A program made the position numbers and the translations under genes. A stretch of 64,000 bases of DNA from Leisingera daeponensis DSM 23529 (GTDB taxonomy: Bacteria > Pseudomonadota > Alphaproteobacteria > Rhodobacterales > Rhodobacteraceae): positions 26,216-90,215 of the forward strand of contig NZ_KI421501.1 in NCBI RefSeq assembly GCF_000473145.1. Reading direction: 5' to 3'. Shown here in pieces: positions 50,098 to 58,071 of the stretch (the first letter of the stretch is position 1; the number at the start of each line of letters is the position of its first letter). Below the pieces are notes generated by a model that was given only the letters and a program-made list of their open reading frames with translations, did not search any database and was not told the DNA's origin.

Positions 50098-52154
50098 GCG
50101 GTGAAGCTCCTGAGGGTTTCCAAGGCGGTGGCGGTCTGGGTCTGGCGGCGGCGGGCCTCATCGCCTGCAAACAGCGCCTGCATGTCGCCGCCGCCGCGGC
50201 GGCAGTCGGCGATTTCCAGCAGGATGTCGCGCTGATCGTCGAAGAAGCCCTGCAGCCGGGCGAGGATGGCGGCGCGGGCGTCCGCGGTCTGCACGGTCTT
50301 GAGCTGGGTCATGAAGTCCTCAGTTTCGCCTGCGATCAGGCTTCGGAACTGTTTGGCAAAGGCCTTGTAGCCGCGGGTGCGGCGCCACCAAGAGGCCCAC
50401 CAGCTGTCGTTGAAATCCAGCGCGATGGATTGCGCCAGTGCCACCGGAGAGGCGGGCTGGGGCACCTCCGGCACCGCCAGCTGGATGCCCTCGACCGCCG
50501 GGCCGAAGCCGTCATACAGCAGCTCTGCCACATCCTGCACCGCGGCCTCGTACCGGGTCTGCGCGGCGGATTGCAGGCGGCTGGCCATGACGGAATAGGC
50601 GGAGCGCAGCAGCATCCGCAGCCCGGCCGGGTCGTATTCCCAATGGCAGTCCTCGCCCCATTTCTCCAGATGGTCGATCAGCGCGTGGGTGGCGCGGTCG
50701 GTAAAGGTGGCGTGCGCCCGGTCGGCGCGGTCGCGGAAGGCGTCGAGCACCTGGCCCGCCTCCGCCTCCAGCGCCTGCAGGTGGCTCTGGCACAGATCCT
50801 CGAAAGCGGTGCGGACGTCGTGCAGGTTGGCGCCGCCGCCGCTGCCCTCGCCCTGCACCATAACCGCGTTGGCGGCCTGCTGGCCGGTGGCGGCGGTGGT
50901 GGCGGAGGCGGCAATGCGCGCCAGCAGCGGGGCGCCGAGATCGGCGGCGATGCGTTCGCAGACAGCGCGGTTCAGGGCGGGGATGCCCGACAGCTCCCAC
51001 ACCATGTTCTGCGCGGTGGCCTGAGCGTGGGAGGCGTTGACCGAGGCTTCGGCCCAGTTCAGCAGCGCGGCGGAGCTGGCCGGATCCATGTCCTCCAGCC
51101 CGCCGGTCAGCACCTTGCCCGCCCAATAGGCGCTGCCGAACAGGATGGTGGCCTCCTGCGGGCCATGGTGCGCTTCCAGGGTCTGGCGGATGCTCGCCTC
51201 GATCTCGGCCACCTGGTTTGCGGGGTCGGCCAGCTCGTCGATGCGGTTGACGAAAATCACCACCTCGCGCGATTTGAGGTTGGAGATCATCCGGATCAGC
51301 CCCATGTCGACCGAGGTCAGCGCCTGGCCTGCCGACAGCACAACCACGCAGATGCGGCTGTCGCGGATCGCCTGGATGGTGATCTGCTCGCGCATCATGA
51401 AGGTGTCGTTGACGCCCGGCGTGTCGCGCAGGCAGAGGCGGTGGGGCACCGAGCGGCTGTTCAGGTACAGGTCGGCGGCGCGGGTGATGTCGGCAAAGCG
51501 GCCCTGTTCGTCCACGGCGCCCGGTTCCTCGCCGCCGAAGTCGTCGCCGAGGCAGATGTAGCGTTCGATCAGGTTCTTGTCGAAATAGCCGTAGTCGTGA
51601 TTCTGCCCCATCAGGAGCTCGAACTTGCGGCCCAGCCGCTGGCGGGAGCGTTCGCGCATCTCCTCGATCTGGGTGCGGATTTTCTGCAGCTCGCTGCCGG
51701 CGCCCGCGCGGCCCGCCATTTCGCCGATGCGGCCGCCCTTGGTGGTCAGCCGGTCCCATTCCTCCTCGGTCATGAACTGGAAGCTGGCCTTGTTTTCGGT
51801 GCGGTTGCCGCCCGGCTCCAGGTGCAGCGAGGTGACAACCGAGGTCCAGGGGTTCACGTCCGAGGGCAGCAGGTCGGCCCAGCCCGCCATCGCGTTCACC
51901 AGGGAGGTCTTGCCGGATTTCACCTGCCCCAGCAGGGTGACGCTGGGCTCGAACGCGGCGAGCTCCGCCTGCAGCCGGGTGAGGCTGCGCCGGACGCGCT
52001 CTCCCGACACCCCGGCGAGCGTGGCCAGCGCGGTATCCAGCCGCTGCGCCTTGCGGGCATATGCCGCCAGCGGCTCCAGCCCGGCGTTCAGGTTGGTCGG
52101 CCGCGCGGAGGCGCGGATGTCGGTTGCACTCTCGATCTGGGCTTCCATGTTCAT
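50094..52154 (-). CDS. Large dynamin-like GTPase
   Basis: 686 residues. G1 GQVKSGKTS (76-84), G3 DTPG (244-247) in RDTPGVNDTFMM, G4 NRID (303-306) in FVNRIDEL. Residues 330-690 are predicted helical, as in dynamin stalks. W585-W586-A-S-W589-W590-R-R is a hydrophobic, aromatic patch ending in basic residues, a good candidate for a membrane-inserting paddle. Bacterial dynamins remodel or repair membranes. It lies 58 bases after the third GTPase-like gene and overlaps the smaller GTPase gene. Confidence 0.82.
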   Translation of the reverse strand: MNMEAQIESATDIRASARPTNLNAGLEPLAAYARKAQRLDTALATLAGVSGERVRRSLTRLQAELAAFEPSVTLLGQVKSGKTSLVNAMAGWADLLPSDVNPWTSVVTSLHLEPGGNRTENKASFQFMTEEEWDRLTTKGGRIGEMAGRAGAGSELQKIRTQIEEMRERSRQRLGRKFELLMGQNHDYGYFDKNLIERYICLGDDFGGEEPGAVDEQGRFADITRAADLYLNSRSVPHRLCLRDTPGVNDTFMMREQITIQAIRDSRICVVVLSAGQALTSVDMGLIRMISNLKSREVVIFVNRIDELADPANQVAEIEASIRQTLEAHHGPQEATILFGSAYWAGKVLTGGLEDMDPASSAALLNWAEASVNASHAQATAQNMVWELSGIPALNRAVCERIAADLGAPLLARIAASATTAATGQQAANAVMVQGEGSGGGANLHDVRTAFEDLCQSHLQALEAEAGQVLDAFRDRADRAHATFTDRATHALIDHLEKWGEDCHWEYDPAGLRMLLRSAYSVMASRLQSAAQTRYEAAVQDVAELLYDGFGPAVEGIQLAVPEVPQPASPVALAQSIALDFNDSWWASWWRRTRGYKAFAKQFRSLIAGETEDFMTQLKTVQTADARAAILARLQGFFDDQRDILLEIADCRRGGGDMQALFAGDEARRRQTQTATALETLRSFTA

Positions 52155-52212
52155 GGCTGGGTCTTCTGTTCCTGCATCTGCATGTTGTCGGGCGCGTTTC
52201 CGGGCGCGGCCC

Positions 52213-53415
52213 TTATCCGGGGGAGTCTTCTGCCAGCTCCTTTTTCAGTTGGAAAAGCAGCGTCACCGCGTCGATCGCCGCGTCTTCGTCCTGTTCAAGC
52301 TGGCACAGCATCAAAAGCTCCTCACCATCCTGGGCGGCGTCGCGGGCCGCGGTCACCGCGGCGCTGCCGGGCAGCCCCTCCAGCGAGGCGGACAGGCCTC
52401 GGATCAGGTCCATGCACTGCGCCAGAACGGGACCCGCCTGCGGGCCGCCGGCCGCTTCGGCCCGGGCCAGCATGTCCTCGGCGCCGCTTTGCAGCTGGTC
52501 CAGCGCCGCGGCCAGGCTGGCGGCGGGGGCGTGCGGAGTGGCAGCGGGGCGGGCGGCCTTGGCGGCGGGCGGCGGCGGAGCCTCTGCCGGGAGGGAGCCG
52601 CCGAACTGGCGGATCAGCAGTTCCGCCTGATCCGCATCCGAAGCGCGGCCCAGGCCGATCTGGCGCTGCACGTCTTCGGCCAGCTGCCTGCCGCCGCTGG
52701 AGCGCCACAGATCCTCTGCCGGGGTGCCGGCCGTCTGCGCGGTGAGGCCCTGAATGGCGGCCACCGGGTAGACGCCAAGGAATTCCTCTGCCGCGACCGG
52801 TTCCAGCGACTGGATCAGGCCGGGAAGGACGCCGCGCATGATCTGGCGGTCGGCCATGGTGAGAACCAGGAAGCTGTGATCCTTGGTGCTGTCGGGCATC
52901 GCCGACCACAGGGCCTGCTCGGCCTCCGGGAAGGTTTCGCTGCACCACAGGATGATGTCCGCCATGGCGGCGGCCTGCTGCAGCGTCTCCTGCTGGCGGC
53001 CGGGGGAGCCTGCCAGCGGAATCTCCAAGTAGCTGTGGGCGCGCAGCCGCGGGTCGGGCAGGTGCTGGCGCACCCGCAGCGCGTCCGGCGGCACGGCGGC
53101 GTTTGCCAGGCAGCCTGGCTGCTGCCCGCGCGTGCCCGCCGGGGTGTCGAAGACCACCCTCTCTTCGGGTCCGTGGCAGATCTCGACCGGCAGGCCGGCG
53201 GCGGCCTTGCCGATCACCACCCGGCCCAGAAGCATGTCGATCAGCGCCGATTTGCCGGTGCCCGGGGCGCCGGTGACGGCCACCCGGACCGGCTGCCGCA
53301 GCCGTTGCAGCAGCTGGCTGCCCCAGCCGGTGACGTCCGGCGGCAGCAGCCCGGTGCTGAGCGTGTGCTCCAGCTGGCCGGCAAGCGGGGTTATGTCTCG
53401 CAGGGGAAGGCTCAC
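52213..53415 (-). CDS. P-loop GTPase-like protein of the kinase/dynamin operon
   Basis: 400 residues. P-loop GAPGTGKS (49-56) in VAVTGAPGTGKSALIDMLLG and a G3-like DTPAG (90-94). ADIILWCSETFPEAEQALW and FLVLTMADRQIM follow as in dynamin-type G domains, but the NKxD of G4 is not canonical (TMAD). The C-terminal third is Ala/Pro-rich then helical (LEQDEDAAIDAVTLLFQLKKEL). Start is GTG at 53413-53415, overlapping the phosphatase stop (GTGA). It may be a regulator of the dynamin rather than an efficient GTPase. Confidence 0.72.
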   Translation of the reverse strand: MSLPLRDITPLAGQLEHTLSTGLLPPDVTGWGSQLLQRLRQPVRVAVTGAPGTGKSALIDMLLGRVVIGKAAAGLPVEICHGPEERVVFDTPAGTRGQQPGCLANAAVPPDALRVRQHLPDPRLRAHSYLEIPLAGSPGRQQETLQQAAAMADIILWCSETFPEAEQALWSAMPDSTKDHSFLVLTMADRQIMRGVLPGLIQSLEPVAAEEFLGVYPVAAIQGLTAQTAGTPAEDLWRSSGGRQLAEDVQRQIGLGRASDADQAELLIRQFGGSLPAEAPPPPAAKAARPAATPHAPAASLAAALDQLQSGAEDMLARAEAAGGPQAGPVLAQCMDLIRGLSASLEGLPGSAAVTAARDAAQDGEELLMLCQLEQDEDAAIDAVTLLFQLKKELAEDSPG

Positions 53416-54395
53416 ACCGGTGCATCCGTCTTGGTTTGGCTGGCGGCGGGCGCGGAGCGCCATGTCGCGGAGGCCAGCAGGGTCACGATGCGGCGTCCGG
53501 CGCGGGGGCGCGGTGCCGGAGTTTGCGGCGGCGCTGCGGGCTGTGCCGGCGCGGGGTCCTGTGCCGGCGCGGGGGCCGCTGACTGGCCGGCGGCGCGCGG
53601 GTCGAAGGGTTTGATGACGCAGAGCGCGGCATTGTCCTGCTCCGGCGCGTCCAGCGCCTCCAGCCGCTGCATCAGCACCGCGCCGATACGGGCGCTGGGG
53701 CTCAGGCGTTCGGCGGCCAGCACGGCGGCGATTTCGGCTTCGGGCAGGAATTGCAGCCCGTCGCTGGCGGCCAGCACGATATCGCCCGCCTGCAGGCGCA
53801 CGGGGATGCTGCGGCAGTCGATGCGGGGGATGCCGGCGCCGGTCAGCACCGAGGTGACGCAGTGGCGGTCCGGGTGGCTGGCGGCCTCGGCGGCGTCCAT
53901 CCGGCCCTCGGCCACCAGCCCATCCAGTTCAGACGCCATCGAGTGGTCGGCATTGAGCCGGATCAGGCGGCCCTCGCGGAACAGGTAGAGCGGCGAGTCG
54001 CCGGCCGAGATCCAGTACAGGCGGTTGCAAAACAGCACCGGGGCCAGCAGGGTGGCGCCCATGCCGCGGGCCTGGGGCTGGCGGCTGGCGTATTCGCCGA
54101 GACAGGCGTCGGCGCCATCGGCGGCCTGCTGCAGCACCTCCCCGATGGCCTGTTCCAGTGCCGCCGGGTCGCCGGCCTGCAGTTTCAGCTCGCTGAACAC
54201 TTCGGTCACCACGATCCGGCTGGCGATGTCGCCCGCCGCATGGCCGCCCATGCCGTCGGCCAGCACCGCAAAGCCGGTGCCGGTGCCGGCCGGGAAGTCG
54301 GCGGCGACCGCATCCTCCTGGCGCTCGCGGCGGCCCTGGCTGAGGGCCGTCGCGGCGTCGTATTCGACCTCAGCGGAATGCAGCATCTGCGGCAT
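53412..54395 (-). CDS. PP2C-type Ser/Thr phosphatase
   Basis: 327 residues. PP2C/SpoIIE-like catalytic core with the metal-binding motifs RQEDAV (E27, D28), VLADGMGGHAAGD (D47), GMGATLLAP, ISAGDSPLYLF, LAASDGL and QDNAALCV, in the PppA/Stp order. A Pro/Ala-rich linker (about 270-300) leads to a basic amphipathic end (RRIVTLLASATWRS). It should reverse phosphorylation by the kinase in the same operon. It overlaps the FHA gene by 26 bases. Confidence 0.9.
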   Translation of the reverse strand: MPQMLHSAEVEYDAATALSQGRRERQEDAVAADFPAGTGTGFAVLADGMGGHAAGDIASRIVVTEVFSELKLQAGDPAALEQAIGEVLQQAADGADACLGEYASRQPQARGMGATLLAPVLFCNRLYWISAGDSPLYLFREGRLIRLNADHSMASELDGLVAEGRMDAAEAASHPDRHCVTSVLTGAGIPRIDCRSIPVRLQAGDIVLAASDGLQFLPEAEIAAVLAAERLSPSARIGAVLMQRLEALDAPEQDNAALCVIKPFDPRAAGQSAAPAPAQDPAPAQPAAPPQTPAPRPRAGRRIVTLLASATWRSAPAASQTKTDAPV

Positions 54396-55704
54396 CGCTG
54401 TGTTGCGGCTGGTCCCAGCCGAAGTCCGCGCCGCACAGCGGCACGAAGCGCAGGGTGGTTTCGCCGATGCGGATCACGTCGCCCGCCGACAGCGCCTCGG
54501 TGCTGAGCACCGGGCGGCCGTTGCGGCGCACCAGGTTGGCCTTGCCGCCGTGGCCGATGAAGAAGGACTTTTGCTCCGGGTCATAGGCGATGGCGGCGTG
54601 GTTGTCGCGGGAGATGCTGTTGTCGCCGAAATCCAGCCGCACGGTCTGGTCCGCGCCGCGCCCGATCACGGTGACACCGCTGAACAGGGTGAAGGCGGCG
54701 CCGCGGCCCGGCCCCTGCACGATGGCGAGCCAGCCGACGGGAAACCGGGTGTAGCCGGGTGCCGCGGCCTCTGCGCTGCGGGCGAAGGGGTCGGCGCCTG
54801 CGGCCTGTGCCGGGCTGAACCCCAGCAGGCGGGTCTTGACCCGGCCTGCGCGGCTGGCGCCGCGGCCCATCGAGGGTGCGGGCACGTCAATGGGTGCGCC
54901 GGCGGGGGCGGCGATGGGTGCGGCGGCAGGTGCGCAGACCGGCGCTTCTGCCGCTGGCGCGTCCCATGCGGGCTGAGCTGCCGGGGCCGCGGCCGCCTGC
55001 GGGGCCGGGGGTTCCGCCGCGATAAAGGCGGGTTCCGGTTCCGGCTGCGGGTCCGGCTCAGGAGCGGGCGCTGCGGCGTCGGCGCCGGCTTCGGTTTCGA
55101 TGCGGTCCGCCATGGCGTCCGGGGTCCGCGCGGCGGCGTGGCTGCGCGTGAAAATCCGGTAGGGTCTGGCGGCGTCCGGCTCCGGCTGCTGCAGGCGGCT
55201 GAAATCCGGGTCTGCCGCGAAGGCCTCTGCCGTGTCGCCGTCTGCGTCTTCCGGCTGGGCAAAGAAATCCTCTTCCGGCGTTTCCGAGGGGTCTGCCTCT
55301 GCGGTGTCATGCTCCGCTGGGGCGAAGAAGGCGGCGGTGTCCGGGCGGTCCGGTGCGGCGGCCCGGGTCTGCTCGCGGGCGAAGAAGGCGGCAATCGCAT
55401 CCTCTTCCGGTTCGGCCCTGCCCAGACCGGCGAACGCATCGTCTGGTTCACCGCAAAAGTCTGCGCCGGGCGCGTCCGGCGGATCGCGGAACGCCTCGGT
55501 CAGAGCCGCGGCGGCGTCCGGGCTGGCGGGGGCCGGGGCCGGACCGGGTTCAGGGTCCAGGCGGAAGCTGCTGCCGAGGCTGAAGGGCGCAGGGCTGCCG
55601 GTGTCCTCCGCGGGCGGCTGCACCGGTTCCGCGGCTGCGGCAGCGGTGCCGTCCAGGCGGACCCGTTCCCGCTTTTCGCCGATGATATCCTTGATGAACT
55701 TCAT
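54370..55704 (-). CDS. FHA-domain protein with long acidic linker
   Basis: 444 residues. A C-terminal FHA domain (about 325-422) has the phosphothreonine-binding residues G348-R349 (VIGRG), S365-R366 and H369 (SISRDNHA) and the NG-type turn in VRRNGRPVL. The N-terminus is a basic amphipathic helix (MKFIKDIIGEKRERV). Residues 20-320 are low-complexity Pro/Ala/Asp/Glu with three copies of an AxFFAxxE-like motif. It should read the kinase's phosphothreonines and act as scaffold. The start is the second ATG (55702-55704), seven bases after GGA of AAGGAA. Confidence 0.85.
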   Translation of the reverse strand: MKFIKDIIGEKRERVRLDGTAAAAAEPVQPPAEDTGSPAPFSLGSSFRLDPEPGPAPAPASPDAAAALTEAFRDPPDAPGADFCGEPDDAFAGLGRAEPEEDAIAAFFAREQTRAAAPDRPDTAAFFAPAEHDTAEADPSETPEEDFFAQPEDADGDTAEAFAADPDFSRLQQPEPDAARPYRIFTRSHAAARTPDAMADRIETEAGADAAAPAPEPDPQPEPEPAFIAAEPPAPQAAAAPAAQPAWDAPAAEAPVCAPAAAPIAAPAGAPIDVPAPSMGRGASRAGRVKTRLLGFSPAQAAGADPFARSAEAAAPGYTRFPVGWLAIVQGPGRGAAFTLFSGVTVIGRGADQTVRLDFGDNSISRDNHAAIAYDPEQKSFFIGHGGKANLVRRNGRPVLSTEALSAGDVIRIGETTLRFVPLCGADFGWDQPQHSDAADAAFR

Positions 55705-55715
55705 ACCCATTTCCT

Positions 55716-57077
55716 TCAGTTCTTAACCGTTTGCGGGCTGTTGCCGGGACGCCCGAAGATCCTGCGCAAGCGGCCGGCGAATGTAGGCTTGTCCCGGCGC
55801 AGGCCCAGTGCCGGGTCCGACGGGTCTGCCAGCAGTACCGGGGTTGCGCCCGGCGGCTGCTGCGCGGACGGGGCGATTTTCCTGCGCCAGGAGATCGCAT
55901 CCTCCTCCTCCAGCCATGCCTCCAGGTCGGTGACCGGCTCGCCGAAGATGTTGACCAGCGGGCGGCGCGGTCCGGGCTGCTGCGCGGCGGGCGGGGTCTG
56001 CGCCCGGCGGGCGGAGCGCGGCAGGCCGGGCTCAAGGCTGCCATTGGTCTTGGCGACCAGTTCGGAGATAACCTCAGCGAGCCTGCTGCCGTCGTCGGCG
56101 CAGGCGTCCGCCGCTGCGGGGGCCGGGCCGGGTTGCGGCTCTGCGGCGTGCTGCGGCGCGTCTTCCTCCGCCAGGGCGGCGGCCCAGCCGCTGGCGCTCT
56201 GGAACCGTTCCGCCGGAAGCACCGACATCGCTATGTCCACGGTCGCCAGCAGCGCCGGGTCCGCGGCCCAGGGCCCGCCCAGCAGCGGGCGGCAGGGGTC
56301 CGGAGCGCCCGCCAGCAGCGCCGCCAGCCGCTTTTGGCTGGGTGCGGGCGGGGCGCCCGTGATCAGGTAGTAGAGCGTGGCGCCAAGCGCGTAGAGGTCG
56401 CAGGCCGGGCGCTGGGGCAGATCGGGGCTGTAAAGCTCATGGGCGGAATAGCCGTCCTTGACCGCCAGCAGCATCGGCAGCGCGGTGCCGTCATCGGGGG
56501 TGCTGCCGCAGGCGGCGCCGAAATCGATCAGCGTCACGGTGCCGTCCTTGCCGAGCAGGATGTTGTCCGGCGAGATGTCGCGGTGCAGGACGCCCAGCCG
56601 GTGCAGGCAGTCCAGCGCCTCCAGCGCCTGATCGAGGATCCGGCGCAGCACCGGCCCGGTCAGCCGCTCCGGCTGCTCCTCGCGCACGGTGAGCAGGTCC
56701 AGCCCGTCGATGAACTCCATCGCGATATAGGCGGTCTGGTTTTCCTTGAACACCTGGTGGACACCGACGATGGCGGGATGGCGGGCGCGGGCCAGCAGAT
56801 GCGCCTCGCGCAGGAAGGCGCGCAGCACGTTGCGGCAGGATCTGGCGTGTTCTGGCGCGGCGGGTTCCACATCGGTGCCGCTGCGGCGGCAGAGGCCCGC
56901 CGGATAGCATTCCTTGATCACGACGCGGCGTTCCAGGCTGTCGCGGGCCAGGTAGGTGATGCCGAAGCCGCCGCTGAGCAGAGGCCGCTCGATCTGGTAC
57001 TGGCCCTGCAGCAGCTTGAAGCCGCTGGGCAGTTCGCAGGCCGGCGCCGGATCGGCGGAAAAGATGTCATGCGGCAC
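55716..57077 (-). CDS. Soluble Ser/Thr protein kinase (Hanks type)
   Basis: 453 residues. Glycine loop LLSGGFGITYLA, K55 (VVIKECYP), catalytic loop HRDISPDNILL (D167), DFG 185-187. The usual APE triplet reads A-H-E (GYSAHELY). Kinase domain is about 25-300; there is no transmembrane helix, unlike PknB-type receptors. The C-terminal 150 residues include VNIFGEPVTDLEAWLEEEDAISWRRKI and a basic amphipathic end (FAGRLRRIFGRP). First gene of the operon, 11 bases before the FHA gene. Kinase, FHA and PP2C together form a complete phospho-switch. Confidence 0.9.
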   Translation of the reverse strand: MPHDIFSADPAPACELPSGFKLLQGQYQIERPLLSGGFGITYLARDSLERRVVIKECYPAGLCRRSGTDVEPAAPEHARSCRNVLRAFLREAHLLARARHPAIVGVHQVFKENQTAYIAMEFIDGLDLLTVREEQPERLTGPVLRRILDQALEALDCLHRLGVLHRDISPDNILLGKDGTVTLIDFGAACGSTPDDGTALPMLLAVKDGYSAHELYSPDLPQRPACDLYALGATLYYLITGAPPAPSQKRLAALLAGAPDPCRPLLGGPWAADPALLATVDIAMSVLPAERFQSASGWAAALAEEDAPQHAAEPQPGPAPAAADACADDGSRLAEVISELVAKTNGSLEPGLPRSARRAQTPPAAQQPGPRRPLVNIFGEPVTDLEAWLEEEDAISWRRKIAPSAQQPPGATPVLLADPSDPALGLRRDKPTFAGRLRRIFGRPGNSPQTVKN

Positions 57078-57168
57078 GGCGTCAGGTCCTTGTGGCGGCG
57101 TGGGGCCCGGGCGGAGGGCGCGGGCGGGCCTTCACGCTGAAAGCCAAATGCGGAATGTTCGCGGCAGC

Positions 57169-57219
57169 TTCCGGGCAATTGCGGCAGGGCTGCCCGATTT
57201 CCGCCGCATTTGCCCGGAA
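57169..57219 (-). promoter_or_regulatory. Strong hairpin upstream of the kinase operon
   Basis: TTCCGGGCAATTGCGG (57169-57184) and CCGCATTTGCCCGGAA (57204-57219) pair at 15 of 16 positions around a 19-base loop. A third copy of the inner motif, CAAATGCGG, lies at 57145-57153. It sits 92-142 bases before the kinase ATG. No T run follows, so it is not a terminator; operator or leader RNA structure is likely. Confidence 0.6.
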
Positions 57220-57454
57220 AGGGCTGTAAACACAGGGTTAAGAGCCTGCCGGCGACTTGCGTTGAAGTTAGTTAAACTGGGCGCCTATAGGGCCGGCAGC
57301 GCGGCAGCAGCGGCGCTGCGCCGGAAGCCGCCGCCCCGGCGCGCCGCCGCCGCGCCTGCGAAAGGGCGGCCTGGCCGCGGACAACGCTAGGGCAGGGTGT
57401 CTAAGGCGTTGCAAAACTTTGCTTTTCCCCTTCTGGTATCGCGGCGTAAGTCCA

Positions 57455-57482
57455 TTGATTCGGTTTTGGCGAACGCTATAGT
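57455..57482 (+). promoter_or_regulatory. Promoter of bphO-bphP
   Basis: TTGATT (57455-57460), 16-base spacer and TATAGT (57477-57482). The +1 would be near 57489, which excludes the ATG at 57397 as start and supports GTG at 57508. Confidence 0.6.
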
Positions 57483-57507
57483 GCTGCTGAAAAGGGGGAA
57501 CGGTTCC

Positions 57508-58071
57508 GTGGCTGAGGCCGAATATCAGAACTTGCGTGACCGGCTGCGCGGCGGCACGCGGCACTGCCATGCCGCGCTGGATGACGAGGTGACCCGGCTG
57601 GACCGGCAGGGCGCGGAGGGTTATGCGCGCTTTCTGCTGCTGCAGTGGCGGCTGTTCGCGGCGCTGGAGCCGGTGAGCCAGGGCGCGGCCTGCGCGCCTG
57701 TGATCCGCGATCTGAAGCAGCGGGCGGGCGCGGATCTGGAGCGGCTGGGCCGTCTGGCGCCTGTGCCGCGGCTGCCGCTGGAGCCGCATCCGCTGGCGGT
57801 GGATTACGTGGTGTGCGGCTCGCGCCTGGGCACCAAGGTGCTGCGCAAGCGCTGGCTGGACCGCGGCCTGCCGGAGACCGCCTATGCGGGCAGCTATTTG
57901 TCGGCACCGCCCTATATGGACTACTGGCGCGGCTATGTGGCCCGGGCCGAAGACCTGCCCGCCGAAGGTGCCGCAGCGGACCGGATTGTCACAGATGCTA
58001 CCTGCCTGTTCGAATTTTGCTTAGAATGTATTTCTGCTGAGTCTGCCGAGGGGAAAGCGATTCATGCCTGA
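57508..58071 (+). CDS. bphO: Heme oxygenase (biliverdin-producing), BphO
   Basis: 187 residues of the heme oxygenase fold. Proximal haem ligand H21 in the family context GTRHCHAALDDEV. It opens haem to biliverdin IX-alpha, the chromophore of the phytochrome encoded next. The start is GTG at 57508 after AAGGGGGAAC. Its end overlaps bphP by eight bases, linking chromophore and apoprotein supply. Confidence 0.85.
   Translation: MAEAEYQNLRDRLRGGTRHCHAALDDEVTRLDRQGAEGYARFLLLQWRLFAALEPVSQGAACAPVIRDLKQRAGADLERLGRLAPVPRLPLEPHPLAVDYVVCGSRLGTKVLRKRWLDRGLPETAYAGSYLSAPPYMDYWRGYVARAEDLPAEGAAADRIVTDATCLFEFCLECISAESAEGKAIHA

Larger units (their letters stand above)
57078..57507. other. Intergenic region between kinase operon and bphO
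   Basis: 430 bases without a gene between two divergent units. It contains a long hairpin (57169-57219) on the kinase side and the bphO promoter (57455-57482). Nothing else could be assigned. Confidence 0.6.

Noticed and set aside
50034..52745. 903-codon plus-strand open frame opposite the dynamin-like gene
   Set aside because: The minus strand carries intact G1, G3 and G4 motifs and coupled gene overlaps. The plus frame has no recognisable domain and is a GC-skew artefact.
47879..57077. Type VI secretion regulatory cluster (PpkA/PppA/Fha)
   Set aside because: No Tss, Hcp, VgrG or ClpV gene is present. The kinase lacks the membrane segment usual for PpkA, and the partners are dynamin-like GTPases.
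57397..57507. Longer heme oxygenase starting at ATG 57397
   Set aside because: The predicted promoter lies downstream of that ATG, the added residues do not match the family, and a good ribosome binding site precedes GTG 57508.
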